From Legionella beliardensis (GTDB taxonomy: Bacteria > Pseudomonadota > Gammaproteobacteria > Legionellales > Legionellaceae), in contig NZ_UGNV01000001.1 in the NCBI RefSeq assembly GCF_900452395.1, positions 216,001 through 280,000 on the forward strand: 64,000 nt of DNA, read 5' to 3'. Position 1 is the first letter of the stretch, and each line of letters begins with the position of its first letter. The notes under the pieces are model-generated. The model made no database searches, was not told where the DNA came from, and saw only the letters and a list, made by a program, of their open reading frames with translations. This document shows, one piece after another, positions 1 through 8,909 of this stretch. Both the position numbers and the translations under genes were made by a program.

Positions 1-55
1 GGTTTGGTGATTTGCCTTTAAAAAAAACACAAGTATAACAAAAAAAATCAACTTG

Positions 56-71
56 TTAATAAAACGTTAAG
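56..71 (+). promoter_or_regulatory. Possible PmrA-type box upstream of the omptin gene
   Basis: Two TTAA-containing half-sites, TTAAT at 56-60 and TTAAG at 67-71, lie 11 nt apart in direct orientation about 95 nt upstream of the omptin start. This spacing resembles the PmrA direct repeat known from Legionella and enterobacteria. A weak -10-like TATTTT lies at 82-87. AT-rich DNA gives such matches by chance, so this is only a candidate site. Confidence 0.3.
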
Positions 72-163
72 TTTTCTCCGTTATTTTAGAGCTCAGCAAA
101 GCAATAGCCTCTATAAATTGACTATAAATCTGGTCTCAATTAATAATAAAAATTGGAGAAATT

Positions 164-1102
164 ATGAGAAAAAACTCAATTTTATTAACAAGTTTGTTAA
201 TAGCAGTGGCATCCCCTTTACCTACGTTGGCTCATGATCGGGTAGCGTATCAAAATAATGGCTTATCTTTAAATGCGACCTTAGGAAGTCTATCAGGCGA
301 AGCACATGAATATGTGTATGAGGAAAATACAGGTAAAAAAATTAGCCAGCTAGATTGGAAAATAAAAAATGCTTTAATAGCTAAAGCAGAATTAAATTAC
401 GATGTACGGTCTTGGCTTAGCATTAATGGCAAAGGGTGGACCACGCTTGCTAAAAGTAATGGGCGTATGGATGATTATGATTGGTTAAATGCCGCACAAT
501 CACAATGGTCAGATTGGTCGCATCATAACAATACCAATCTTAATTATGCAAATGGCCTTGATCTTAATTTACGAACTTGGTTCCTTCAGGATCAAAATTA
601 CAAGCTTGGGCTATTAGGTGGTTATGAAGAAAGCAAATTTAGTTTTCGAGCAAAGGGTGGATGTTATCAGTATGACAATGGCCGTCATTCTGGTTGCTTC
701 CCAGCTGATGAGCCTGGAATAGGCTATCGCCAAACCTTTAATACGCCTTATGTTGGCCTTGCTGGGCAATATGCAATAAACAATTTTGAATTGGGGTTGT
801 TAGTTAAACTGAGTAATTGGGTCAAAGCTAAGGACAATGATAAACACTACTCTCGCAACCTAACCTTTAAAGAATGGGGCGATAATGCCAAGTATCATTC
901 AGTCACATTGAATGCAGGATACCACTTTACTAAAAATACAAAGCTCTTTGCTGAAGCCTCCTACTCACATTATGGTAATGTCAAAGCGGACACCGAAATT
1001 ACTAACGGTTATACCGGAAGACGGTCATATTTTTCTAAGGCAGCTGGCTTAGACAATAACAATTATGCTGTCGCATTGGGCCTGCAATATACGTTTAATT
1101 AA
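164..1102 (+). CDS. Omptin family outer-membrane protease
   Basis: A 312-residue omptin: a 10-stranded beta-barrel aspartic-type protease that cleaves host or peptide substrates at the cell surface, usually at dibasic sites. A signal peptide (basic MRKN, hydrophobic core, cleavage near TLA/HD) is evident. The two conserved acidic clusters are visible: an M-D-D-Y-D-W segment near residue 105, equivalent to OmpT Asp83/Asp85, and a D-N-D-K-H-Y segment near residue 225, equivalent to the Asp210/His212 dyad. The C-terminus ends in an aromatic-rich strand (LQYTFN) typical of outer-membrane barrels. A GGAG ribosome-binding site lies about 7 nt before the ATG. The gene stands alone. Length and motifs match the family (about 300 residues). 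Substrate preference cannot be read from the sequence. Confidence 0.93.
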   Translation: MRKNSILLTSLLIAVASPLPTLAHDRVAYQNNGLSLNATLGSLSGEAHEYVYEENTGKKISQLDWKIKNALIAKAELNYDVRSWLSINGKGWTTLAKSNGRMDDYDWLNAAQSQWSDWSHHNNTNLNYANGLDLNLRTWFLQDQNYKLGLLGGYEESKFSFRAKGGCYQYDNGRHSGCFPADEPGIGYRQTFNTPYVGLAGQYAINNFELGLLVKLSNWVKAKDNDKHYSRNLTFKEWGDNAKYHSVTLNAGYHFTKNTKLFAEASYSHYGNVKADTEITNGYTGRRSYFSKAAGLDNNNYAVALGLQYTFN

Positions 1103-1115
1103 TTTTTTTCTAGTC

Positions 1116-1195
1116 GCCGCACTATCGACATGGAAGTATAAGATTGAGGCTTCTTAAGTTATTTTGCCATGAATAATAAGAAGTGCGGCATTTTT
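1116..1195 (+). terminator. Possible terminator after the omptin gene
   Basis: GCCGCACT at 1116-1123 can pair with AGTGCGGC at 1182-1189, followed by A and five T residues. A competing inner stem, CTTCTTA (1150-1156) with TAAGAAG (1177-1183), shares bases with it. The long 58-nt loop makes an ordinary rho-independent terminator uncertain. Confidence 0.3.
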
Positions 1196-1217
1196 AAAAC
1201 CATTAGAAATAAAGAGA

Positions 1218-3446
1218 TTACTTCTTATTTAATTGATCAGACAACAAATTCTCCATTTGGTCTTTTTCCAGTGGAACACTTAAATAATAGCCCTGGACTT
1301 TTTCACAATGTTTTTTTTGTAAAAAATGCATTTGTTTTTCTGTTTCTACACCTTCCGCAACCACATCAAAGCCTAGTGTTTCTCCCATTGAAATAATGGC
1401 TTCAATAATCAATTCATCTCGCTCGTCTTTACTAATATTATCAATAAATGATTTATCAATTTTAAGCTGATCAATTTCAATTTGTCTTAAATAATTGATA
1501 CTTGAATAGCCGGCACCAAAGTCATCTAGCGTAATTTTAACCCCTAATTTTTTTAAATCCAAAAGCACACTTTTTGATTGAACTATATTAATAAATACAT
1601 TTTCAGTAATTTCAATTTCAAGATAGCGGGCTTCGAGTTGAGTTTCTGCTAAAATTTGTTTGATTATCTGAACTAATTCAGGTTGTTTAAGCTGTTTTGT
1701 ACCCATATTTACAGCAATCACTACCTTAGGATAACCCTGGTCTTGCCAAGCTTTATTTTGCCTACAAGCAGTTCTTAATATCCATTCACCTAGAGGAATA
1801 ATAAATCCTAACTCTTCTGCTAAAGGAATAAAATCTATGGGCAGAAGTATCCCTTTAGTTGGATGATTCCAGCGTACCAATGCTTCAATAGAATTTAGTG
1901 TCCCCGTATGCACATCATAAAGAGGTTGATAACTTAAATAAAATTCTTCATTTTTTAATGCGGCGTAAAAGTCATGTTGTAACTGAATATTAACCTGATA
2001 ATTAGTTAATTCTTTGTTATAAAAGATAAAACGATTTCCACCAATTTCTTTAGCATTATACATCGCAGTGTCAGCATTACTTAATAGCTTCTCAGGTGTG
2101 TCTCCGTCCATAGGATAAACGGCAATACCTATACTGGTATTAATAAAAAGCTCATGGCCATTAATAGTAAATGGCGTATGAAAACTTTCTATTATTTTTT
2201 GCACAAATAGCTTGATATTATCAATTTGATCAAAAGCTGAGGTAACAATTACAAATTCATCCCCGCCCATACGTGCTAGCGTGTCTGTTTTTCGCATAAT
2301 AAGTTGTAAACGATCTGCGACATTTCTTAATACTTCATCACCTATTGCATGCCCTAAGCTGTCGTTAATTAACTTAAAACGGTTAAGATCTAAAAACAGT
2401 AAACCAAAAAGCATGTTGGCACGTTTCGCTTGCTCAATAGCATGCCCAATGCGATCAAACAAGAGAACACGATTAGCTAGATTAGTTAAGGGGTCATGGG
2501 TAGCCTGGTATTGTATTTTTTCCTCCATCAGTGCTCGCTGCGTAATGTCGCGAAAGCTCCAAATATGGCCGATGGTATCTTGATCTAATTTATAGGATTG
2601 CCTATGCGCTTCAACAACTTTATTATCAATGGTTGCTAGTTTTTCAGTTCTTATCACATTGGTTTGGGGATCTTTAAAAAACTCAGAGAATAATTCAGGT
2701 TTTCTTAATTTTTTAGAAATAAAGCTTAAAACCGTAGCTGCGTTATCTTCTACAAAAAGATTGACTGGAATATCCCAAAAATGAATTAATTTTTTATTAT
2801 AATCAATAATTCTATTTGAATTATCAATGACTAAGATTGCATCTGGCGATGATTCAAGTGTACCCCGAGTAACTAACAGCGAGTTTTGCAGTGACTTCGT
2901 TCGTTCGGTAATGCGCTCTTCTAAAAACTCCATTTGTTCGCGAGTTTGTTTAGCAAGCTGCCATTTTTTGGTAAAAGCATAGGCTACCTGACGTATAGTA
3001 ACAGCATCAAAGGGCTTCTTTAAGATAAGTAAATTGTCTTTTCCCCCAAGCTGAGCCACCGTTTCTTCCCAAGTATAATCAGAGTAAGCTGTACAAATAA
3101 CAATTTGAATATTGGGATCAACTTTCCAAATTTGCTTAATCGTCTCTGTCCCATCCCAGCCAGGAGGCATTCTAATGTCTACGAAGGCTAAGGCATAAGG
3201 CTCTCCCTTATTTAGCCCTTTTTTAATTTCTTCAAGGCCTTCTTGGCCTTGCGAGGCAGTAGCAATATGAAAATTTGGTAATAATAGCCTCTTCTCTTCT
3301 TGACTAGGTCCAAAAATTTCTAACTCTAGCTTACTAAGCTCATCCTCTTGATCAAGGTTTTTTGCCTTTAAAATTTTAATAAAGGCCTGATGAATTTCTG
3401 GATTATCATCAATGATTAATATACGTAAGTCTAAGTTTTCACTCAT
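1218..3446 (-). CDS. Response regulator with PAS, GGDEF and EAL domains (c-di-GMP turnover)
   Basis: A 742-residue cytoplasmic signalling protein. The N-terminal receiver domain (about 8-150) has the acidic pair near residue 13, phospho-acceptor Asp90 (A-F-V-D) and the conserved Lys near 143. A PAS-like segment follows (about 195-300). The GGDEF domain has an intact GGDEF motif at 394-398, preceded by an RxxD inhibitory-site motif (R385-D388), so diguanylate cyclase activity is plausible. The EAL domain (about 490-735) keeps EAL at 521-523, the DDFG motif at 641-644 and the E-G-V-E-T motif, so phosphodiesterase activity is also plausible. Which activity dominates cannot be told. It is divergent from a sensor histidine kinase 229 nt away, which suggests a two-component pair feeding into c-di-GMP; that pairing is inference. 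Confidence 0.93.
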   Translation of the reverse strand: MSENLDLRILIIDDNPEIHQAFIKILKAKNLDQEDELSKLELEIFGPSQEEKRLLLPNFHIATASQGQEGLEEIKKGLNKGEPYALAFVDIRMPPGWDGTETIKQIWKVDPNIQIVICTAYSDYTWEETVAQLGGKDNLLILKKPFDAVTIRQVAYAFTKKWQLAKQTREQMEFLEERITERTKSLQNSLLVTRGTLESSPDAILVIDNSNRIIDYNKKLIHFWDIPVNLFVEDNAATVLSFISKKLRKPELFSEFFKDPQTNVIRTEKLATIDNKVVEAHRQSYKLDQDTIGHIWSFRDITQRALMEEKIQYQATHDPLTNLANRVLLFDRIGHAIEQAKRANMLFGLLFLDLNRFKLINDSLGHAIGDEVLRNVADRLQLIMRKTDTLARMGGDEFVIVTSAFDQIDNIKLFVQKIIESFHTPFTINGHELFINTSIGIAVYPMDGDTPEKLLSNADTAMYNAKEIGGNRFIFYNKELTNYQVNIQLQHDFYAALKNEEFYLSYQPLYDVHTGTLNSIEALVRWNHPTKGILLPIDFIPLAEELGFIIPLGEWILRTACRQNKAWQDQGYPKVVIAVNMGTKQLKQPELVQIIKQILAETQLEARYLEIEITENVFINIVQSKSVLLDLKKLGVKITLDDFGAGYSSINYLRQIEIDQLKIDKSFIDNISKDERDELIIEAIISMGETLGFDVVAEGVETEKQMHFLQKKHCEKVQGYYLSVPLEKDQMENLLSDQLNKK

Positions 3447-3665
3447 TTTTATTCCTTTGCTATCGAATAATAACTTCTCTAGCGAGTATTAGAGCTATTG
3501 GCCATCTTAACTTACCTTAAGTTTAGTTAATTTTTTTATTAATGTTAAAAAGTGAACAATTAGGAATAAGCCTTAGGTTAAGACTATACCTATACGGTAC
3601 TAGTTAATTTTTAAATTTAGTTATTTCTAAAATCGCTGTTATAGTTAATTAAAGGGACAATATTA

Positions 3666-3704
3666 ATGTATAAGGATGAAGAAATTTCCTTTAAACATCT
3701 ATAA
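3666..3704 (+). other. 12-codon ORF overlapping the histidine kinase start
   Basis: ATG at 3666 lies about 8 nt after an AAAGGGA ribosome-binding site (3651-3657) and opens a 12-codon frame ending in TAA at 3702-3704. It overlaps the kinase ATG (3676) in another frame. The kinase start is about 18 nt from the same site, a poor spacing. The short frame could be a coupling or attenuating leader, or the overlap could be chance. Confidence 0.25.
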
Positions 3705-5997
3705 TTTAAGGCCTAAAATTGGCCTAATATTAGGATTAATTTTGCTGTTTTTAGGAACGGCATGTTATTTCATTTCCCGGCAAGTGCTATTACAGAGCGT
3801 TCTACAAATAGAAAGAGCGTCAATTGATAAAAATATTGATCGAGTAAGAAGTATTTTTCAAAATGAAATTTTACGCCTTAAGGTCACTGCCTTAGATTGG
3901 GGCAATTGGGATGATACTTATAATTTTGCATTAACTAAAAATTCAAGATACATTCAATCGAATCTGCTGGACGATACCTTTGAGAATAATAAATGGGCTG
4001 CTTTTATTATAGTAAATAACCAAATAAGGGTTGTTTATAGTAAAGCTGTTGATGAGCAATATAAAGCGGCAAAGCCCTTCTCTACAACCGAGTTACAGCG
4101 TTATTTTTACCCTGGAAGCATTTTATTTAACCAAAAAAAATACACAGATACGAAAGGTGGTTATGCTTTGTTTAATAATCAGCTGCAATTTGTCGCTGTA
4201 TCAACCATTAAGCCCAGCGATCATAGTGGGTTAGGTATTGGTTATTTAATATTAATGCGCTCGTTAACAGGAAGTTATCTGAAAGATTTTTCAGATAGTT
4301 TAAAGCTACCTTTGACAATAAATTATCTAAATTATAACTCATCCTTACCTGCTGATTTATTAGAAAGAAATGAAAGTGTTATTATCAATAAGGAAATTCG
4401 TGTCTCACTCTTATTAAGAGATATAGAGCAAAAACCTATCGCTGTTATTAAATTTATTATGCAGCGTGATATTTATCAATATAGCTTAGAATCCATTAAC
4501 TTTTTTCTGCTCCTTTTATTCATTATAAGTATCATTGTATTAAGTACCTTAGGATTAATCATTTATACAATTATTATTAAGCGTATTGAAGAATTTAATA
4601 AACAAATTACGACCATTTCAGAGCTTAAAAATTACTCCCAGCGAATCAATATTTCTGGGCATGATGAATTAAATTCAATGAGCAATCAAGTAAATGCCTT
4701 ATTAAAAGTCATTGAAGCGTCTCATCATGCGTTAGAAGAAAGGATCTTAACGATTGGTAAAATTAATAAAGAATTGCAAAAATTAGAAGCAGAAAATAGG
4801 CATATCATTGCGAATGCACCAGAACCTATTATTATCACAGATAGTCAATCAACTATTAAGCTAATTAATAATGCTGCAGAACTTACCTTTCATTGTTCTT
4901 TAGATGATATGCGTAATCAAAAAATTGATGATGTTTTACAGTTAAAAATCATTGATAAACATGGTAAAGAAAAATTAGGAAAAATGTCTGAATCATTTTT
5001 TGAAGAAGCTAAGGAATTGATCGTTAGTTATAAAGATAAGTCCATGCCAATTGAATTAAAAGCTAGCCGTCATGATAAGAATACAATCTACATATTACGA
5101 GATATCACCGAGCGAAAAAAGCATGAGCAAGAGTTAATGAATTTAAATCAAAAATTAGTCATGCTGTCGCGCGAAGCAGGGAGAGCAGAAGTCTCTACCA
5201 TGCTTTTGCATAATATTGGCAATATGCTTAATACTATTTTAGTGACCTTGACCCTATTACAAGATGAATTAAGTAAATCTAAGCTTAATAATTTAGAAAA
5301 AATAGGCGCACTTTTACAAGAACATGAGCATGATTTACCCTCATTTCTGACCGAAGATCAAAAGGGTAAAAAACTTCCTATTTATATTGTAGGATTGGCT
5401 AATCTTTGGCCTACCGAACGTGTTAAAATAATTGAGCAATTACGGACTATGAATATTAGTATTGATGAAATTATTTTAGTCATTAAGCACTCTCAACATA
5501 ACGCAGTTTCTATTGTTGAAGTTATTAATATTGCAGAACTGATTGACGAAGTAATAAAAAACCATACCAATGAACTACAAAAATTTAATATAACCATTAA
5601 GAGAAATTTTTCCAAAGTTCCCTTAGCCTATCAAGATCGGTTTAAAATCTTGAGCATCTTGCATAATTTAGTAGCTAATGCCATTGAAGCGCTAACCCAA
5701 AGAGAGCAGGCGTTACGCTTCATTGAATTTAAAATTGAAAGCAAAGACAATCAAGTGCTTATTAAAGTCATTGATAATGGCATTGGCATTGATCCTAAAA
5801 ACCTTATTTCTATTTTTCTATTTCGATTTACTACTAAACCTGATGGAAAGGGAATGGGTCTACATAGTAGCTCCATTTTAGCGCAAGAAATTGGTGCTAC
5901 TTTGACTGCTTACAGCGCTGGCATAGGCCAGGGTACTACGTTGACTTTAACGTTGCCAATTAAGATACCAGAAAGGGCGCATAGGAGTAAAATATAA
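3676..5997 (+). CDS. Membrane sensor histidine kinase with CHASE4, HAMP and PAS domains
   Basis: A 773-residue inner-membrane sensor kinase. Transmembrane helix 1 spans about residues 13-35. A periplasmic CHASE4-type domain (about 65-200) carries the typical D-W-G-N-W-D-D-T motif. TM2 spans about 276-300, then come a HAMP linker (to about 352), a PAS domain (about 370-480) and the catalytic part. The likely phospho-accepting His512 sits in L-L-H-N-I-G-N-M-L-N, a variant H-box rather than the usual HELRTP type. The ATPase domain has an N-box (H-N-L-V-A-N-A-I-E-A near 663), G1 (D-N-G-I-G-I-D near 700) and a G2-like G-K-G-M-G-L near 724. Divergence from a receiver-GGDEF-EAL protein suggests that protein as its partner (inference). 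The start was chosen as the only ATG before TM1. A better-spaced ATG at 3666 is out of frame. Confidence 0.9.
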   Translation: MKKFPLNIYNLRPKIGLILGLILLFLGTACYFISRQVLLQSVLQIERASIDKNIDRVRSIFQNEILRLKVTALDWGNWDDTYNFALTKNSRYIQSNLLDDTFENNKWAAFIIVNNQIRVVYSKAVDEQYKAAKPFSTTELQRYFYPGSILFNQKKYTDTKGGYALFNNQLQFVAVSTIKPSDHSGLGIGYLILMRSLTGSYLKDFSDSLKLPLTINYLNYNSSLPADLLERNESVIINKEIRVSLLLRDIEQKPIAVIKFIMQRDIYQYSLESINFFLLLLFIISIIVLSTLGLIIYTIIIKRIEEFNKQITTISELKNYSQRINISGHDELNSMSNQVNALLKVIEASHHALEERILTIGKINKELQKLEAENRHIIANAPEPIIITDSQSTIKLINNAAELTFHCSLDDMRNQKIDDVLQLKIIDKHGKEKLGKMSESFFEEAKELIVSYKDKSMPIELKASRHDKNTIYILRDITERKKHEQELMNLNQKLVMLSREAGRAEVSTMLLHNIGNMLNTILVTLTLLQDELSKSKLNNLEKIGALLQEHEHDLPSFLTEDQKGKKLPIYIVGLANLWPTERVKIIEQLRTMNISIDEIILVIKHSQHNAVSIVEVINIAELIDEVIKNHTNELQKFNITIKRNFSKVPLAYQDRFKILSILHNLVANAIEALTQREQALRFIEFKIESKDNQVLIKVIDNGIGIDPKNLISIFLFRFTTKPDGKGMGLHSSSILAQEIGATLTAYSAGIGQGTTLTLTLPIKIPERAHRSKI

Positions 5998-6097
5998 ATA
6001 ATATCGCTAACTTAAATTACTTAAAAAGAGCTTGACAAAGTTAGCCTAACGTTTTTATGCTCCTGTCGCCTAAGGAATTTTTACTGGATTGTAAGCA

Positions 6098-6901
6098 GTG
6101 ATATGGAAATTAGTTGGTTTTTGTTGGATAACTTTTGTTCTTTGTAGTGGTTCTTCTCTATGCTTAGGCGCTTCAAACGATGACGCTGAGAAAATGGTGC
6201 ATCCTTCGACTAAAGCACCCATTGTAAATCCTAAAAATGACAAAAAAGAAGAACAAGGCCCAGTTGAATTTATCGTTAGTAAAGCTAGTGGAAGTGCAGC
6301 TTTATTATCTAATTATGTGTTTCGAGGCATTACCCAAACTGAAAGTTTACCTGCTATCCAGGTTGAGTTTACCTACACTTTTCCTATTGGCCTTTATTTA
6401 ACTGTCTGGGGTTCAAATGCAAAATTTGCTGAGACTGATATTAATATGGAAATTGATCCATTTATCGGTTTTTATCAAGAAGTGAATGACGATTTTAATT
6501 ATGACATTAGTTACTATAAAAGCTTCTATCCCTCAGCAAGCGAATTTAATTATACGGAATGGATTGCAGTCATTAATTATAAGTTTTTACAGACCAATTT
6601 AGGTTTTTCAAATAATGTCTATAATGTTCATAAGATAGGTTATTATTACAACGGCGGCATTAATTATACTATTCCTTCACGGTTTTTATTTGATTTTGAG
6701 GGTATCACGTTACTCGCTTTAATAGGCCATTATCATTTACCAAAAATCGCTGATTTAAGTTATAACGATTATACGCTTGGGCTTAGTAAAAATTTTAAAA
6801 ATTATAATATTTCTTTTCAGTGGACCACTACCAATCACACCGAATATTATGGTCATTATGGCGGAAGCCATTTTGCTGCAAGTCTTATTGGTACATTTTA
6901 G
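6098..6901 (+). CDS. TorF family putative porin
   Basis: A 267-residue secreted protein with a hydrophobic N-terminal signal sequence (cleavage near LCLGA/SND). The body has S-N-Y-V-F-R-G-I-T-Q-T near residue 75 and alternating aromatic strands, matching the Gcw_chp/TorF family of predicted outer-membrane porins (TIGR02001-like), usually 220-280 residues. It is expected to form an outer-membrane barrel; the transported substrate is unknown. The start is a GTG at 6098: an in-frame TAA lies two codons upstream and the nearby ATG at 6102 is out of frame. A purine-rich AAGGAA lies about 20 nt upstream, farther than ideal. It is 100 nt downstream of the sensor kinase on the same strand; co-transcription is possible but not shown. 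Confidence 0.75.
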   Translation: MIWKLVGFCWITFVLCSGSSLCLGASNDDAEKMVHPSTKAPIVNPKNDKKEEQGPVEFIVSKASGSAALLSNYVFRGITQTESLPAIQVEFTYTFPIGLYLTVWGSNAKFAETDINMEIDPFIGFYQEVNDDFNYDISYYKSFYPSASEFNYTEWIAVINYKFLQTNLGFSNNVYNVHKIGYYYNGGINYTIPSRFLFDFEGITLLALIGHYHLPKIADLSYNDYTLGLSKNFKNYNISFQWTTTNHTEYYGHYGGSHFAASLIGTF

Positions 6902-6993
6902 TAACTAGTTACCTCTGCCAAGCGCTTTTTTAGCTTGACTATTGTGAAATAAATATGAGTTAGGTAAGATAAATTTCATTTTATAAAACTAGA

Positions 6994-7311
6994 ATGAAAA
7001 TGAATTTAGATTATTCATACAATAAAGTGGATGACTTAAATCTAGACGTTGTTAAAACAAAATTAGCAATGACTAACCAAGATGGCGGTTATGAGTGGCC
7101 AGAAGATGCAATAAACATGGCCATTGATGCCTACCGAGCTTTCTTAAAACAGGCATTAAAAAATCGTTTCAATAATATTGATTGTATTCTGCAGCCAGAG
7201 CCTCTAGCGGATATTGTCTGGCATACTCATATTTTATTTACGCAAAAGTATCATCAAGATTGTAATGTTATATTTGGAGAATACCTGCATCACCAACCTA
7301 AGATAATATAA
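6994..7311 (+). CDS. Small glycine-rich-domain-like (DUF1399-type) protein
   Basis: A 105-residue soluble protein without a signal peptide. Its C-terminal half reads as a DUF1399/glycine-rich-domain-containing-like motif: D-I-V-W-H-T-H-I-L-F-T, then Y-H-Q-D-C and G-E-Y-L-H-H-Q-P. In family members the W-H-x-H-I and H-H-x-P motifs are the most conserved elements; a metal- or nucleic-acid-related role has been suggested but function is not established. The ATG at 6994 is used; a second ATG two codons later is equally possible. A 35-codon ORF with a clear ribosome-binding site begins 17 nt after its stop, so the two may be co-transcribed. Confidence 0.65.
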   Translation: MKMNLDYSYNKVDDLNLDVVKTKLAMTNQDGGYEWPEDAINMAIDAYRAFLKQALKNRFNNIDCILQPEPLADIVWHTHILFTQKYHQDCNVIFGEYLHHQPKII

Positions 7312-7327
7312 TTAACCAAGGAACACA

Positions 7328-7435
7328 ATGGAAAATTTATTAAAAAAATATTATTTTTTAAATAGCTATGCGGCTGTTCAGGCGTTACAAAATAAGAACG
7401 TCAAAAATTGTTTTGTTCCAGAAAATAAAAAGTAA
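7328..7435 (+). CDS. Putative 35-residue small protein
   Basis: ATG at 7328 is preceded by an AAGGAA ribosome-binding site at about 7 nt and begins 17 nt after the stop of the glycine-rich-domain-like gene. The frame runs 35 codons to TAA at 7433-7435. The product is basic and aromatic (M-E-N-L-L-K-K-Y-Y-F-L start, K-K end), with no recognisable domain and no clear membrane helix. Spacing and ribosome-binding site are the only support. Confidence 0.4.
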   Translation: MENLLKKYYFLNSYAAVQALQNKNVKNCFVPENKK

Positions 7436-7459
7436 TAGTTCAGGGAAAATGAATTAAAA

Positions 7460-7530
7460 CGTGTCTGCAATTGTAGCCAAAGTATAATGGGCAGACACGC
7501 CCTAATGCCTAAGGGTTGATCAGGCCTTAG
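7460..7530. terminator. Two hairpins in a convergent intergenic region
   Basis: A 9-bp perfect stem pairs 7460-7468 (CGTGTCTGC) with 7491-7499 (GCAGACACG), with a 22-nt loop. A second 6-bp stem pairs 7509-7514 (CTAAGG) with 7525-7530 (CCTTAG) and is followed by an AT-rich tract. They lie between convergent genes and may end transcription from the left. Neither has a clean T-run. Confidence 0.35.
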
Positions 7531-7606
7531 ATTAAATTTATTCTTTGCAGTAGCCTAAGGTAGCAGGTGTCGTCTTAGCTAGAAATATATCTTTATAAGC
7601 TATTAG

Positions 7607-8740
7607 CTAAACTTTCCATTTTAGACTTAAATCCACAATATTAGCGTCAATATTAATGCGTCCACGAACAGGCCCATTACTGCCCCTTGTATTAATAGGC
7701 GGGTTAGTAAAGCCATAGCCATATAATAATTGAGCGCTCCAGTTTTTCTTAAATGCATATTCTATCCCAGTAAGGATAAGCCGATTGGAATAGGTAGGTA
7801 AGCCTACAGGTCTAAAGGCAATTGACTGCGGGCTGCTTTCGTACTGAAAGCCACCTCTAAATTGCCACTTATCATTTAATGTATAGTTAGCAAAGGCCGC
7901 GGCAGACCAAGAATTATTATAATTAGCTGGAAAAATAAGCGTTCTTGATGTCGCTAGATTTTTCATGAAAATTTCTTTGTAAGGCTTCCATTCAAGAAAT
8001 CTGACTATCCCACTTAAGGCCCACTTAGGCGGGAAAATTTGAATTAAGTTTAACGTATAGGTCGCAGGTAAGATTAAATTACTGGAAAAATCAGCACTAA
8101 AAAAAGGCCCCCAGGCGCTAGTGCCCGGCGTAATATGATTTATTTTTGAGTAATAACTGGCATTTAAAATGGTAACTTTACTGAGTGCATAGGATATGCC
8201 TGCATTCCAACCATAGGCCCAGTTACTTGCCTTATTGGCTACTTGGCCATAAGGCGGAGCAGAAAATGATAATTCCGCGTCATAAAGATAATTTGCATTA
8301 AAACCAACTCCTACCGCCAGTCCCTTTTTTATTTCATAACTAATTTTAGGGCTAAAATCGGTATCAAGTATTACCGTATTCGTGACTAAGTTATTGACCA
8401 CGGAATTCAAAGGGTAACGAATATCAGCATACATGGGGCGTGTAATATCAAAACTTGCAACCCACTGCTCATTTAAGCGCAAAGCGCCACGGCCATAGGG
8501 CAGATAATCGGTCTCTTTGCTGTTAGCGGTGCCTGCGCGGTCCCCATTCGTTCCTGAGAAATGGAATTTAACAGTAGGAATGAGTACGCCGCCTATGATC
8601 TCTGCTTTTTGTACTAAGTTTAAGGTTGCAGGATTTTCATAAGCTAAATAAGGAAATATTTGATAGGCCGCTGCATTTAAAGCGAGAGGGAAAGCGATTA
8701 AACCTATTCCATTTAAGGTTAGTAAAGCTTTTCGATTCAT
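7607..8740 (-). CDS. FadL/OmpP1 family outer-membrane transport protein
   Basis: A 377-residue predicted 14-stranded outer-membrane barrel of the FadL/TodX/OmpP1 family, which takes up long-chain fatty acids and other hydrophobic compounds. A signal peptide ends near ALNA/AA. An E-N-P-A-T-L segment follows, matching the NPA motif of the FadL N-terminal hatch. The C-terminal region alternates aromatic and polar residues and ends in V-D-L-S-L-K-W-K-V. FadL proteins are usually 400-450 residues, so this is a somewhat short member. It is monocistronic and convergent to the small genes on its left. Long-chain fatty-acid uptake would fit the FadE encoded farther right, but the link is inference. 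Confidence 0.83.
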   Translation of the reverse strand: MNRKALLTLNGIGLIAFPLALNAAAYQIFPYLAYENPATLNLVQKAEIIGGVLIPTVKFHFSGTNGDRAGTANSKETDYLPYGRGALRLNEQWVASFDITRPMYADIRYPLNSVVNNLVTNTVILDTDFSPKISYEIKKGLAVGVGFNANYLYDAELSFSAPPYGQVANKASNWAYGWNAGISYALSKVTILNASYYSKINHITPGTSAWGPFFSADFSSNLILPATYTLNLIQIFPPKWALSGIVRFLEWKPYKEIFMKNLATSRTLIFPANYNNSWSAAAFANYTLNDKWQFRGGFQYESSPQSIAFRPVGLPTYSNRLILTGIEYAFKKNWSAQLLYGYGFTNPPINTRGSNGPVRGRINIDANIVDLSLKWKV

Positions 8741-8909
8741 AAATTTAAGTCCCTTTTAAAAGTTAAAAGTAACATAAATTTTTTATTAAGAAAATATAAG
8801 AAAAGGTTTCAGTAAATTTTAGCAACGTTTATTAAAATCACCTTTTGCTATTATCCTACCGTATTGTATTATTTGCGTGCTAATGCCTGAGTACGTTATG
8901 AACTAATTA

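Noticed and set aside
1169..1396. A 75-codon ORF on the plus strand
   Set aside because: It lies largely antisense to the intact GGDEF/EAL gene, has no ribosome-binding site and no protein features.
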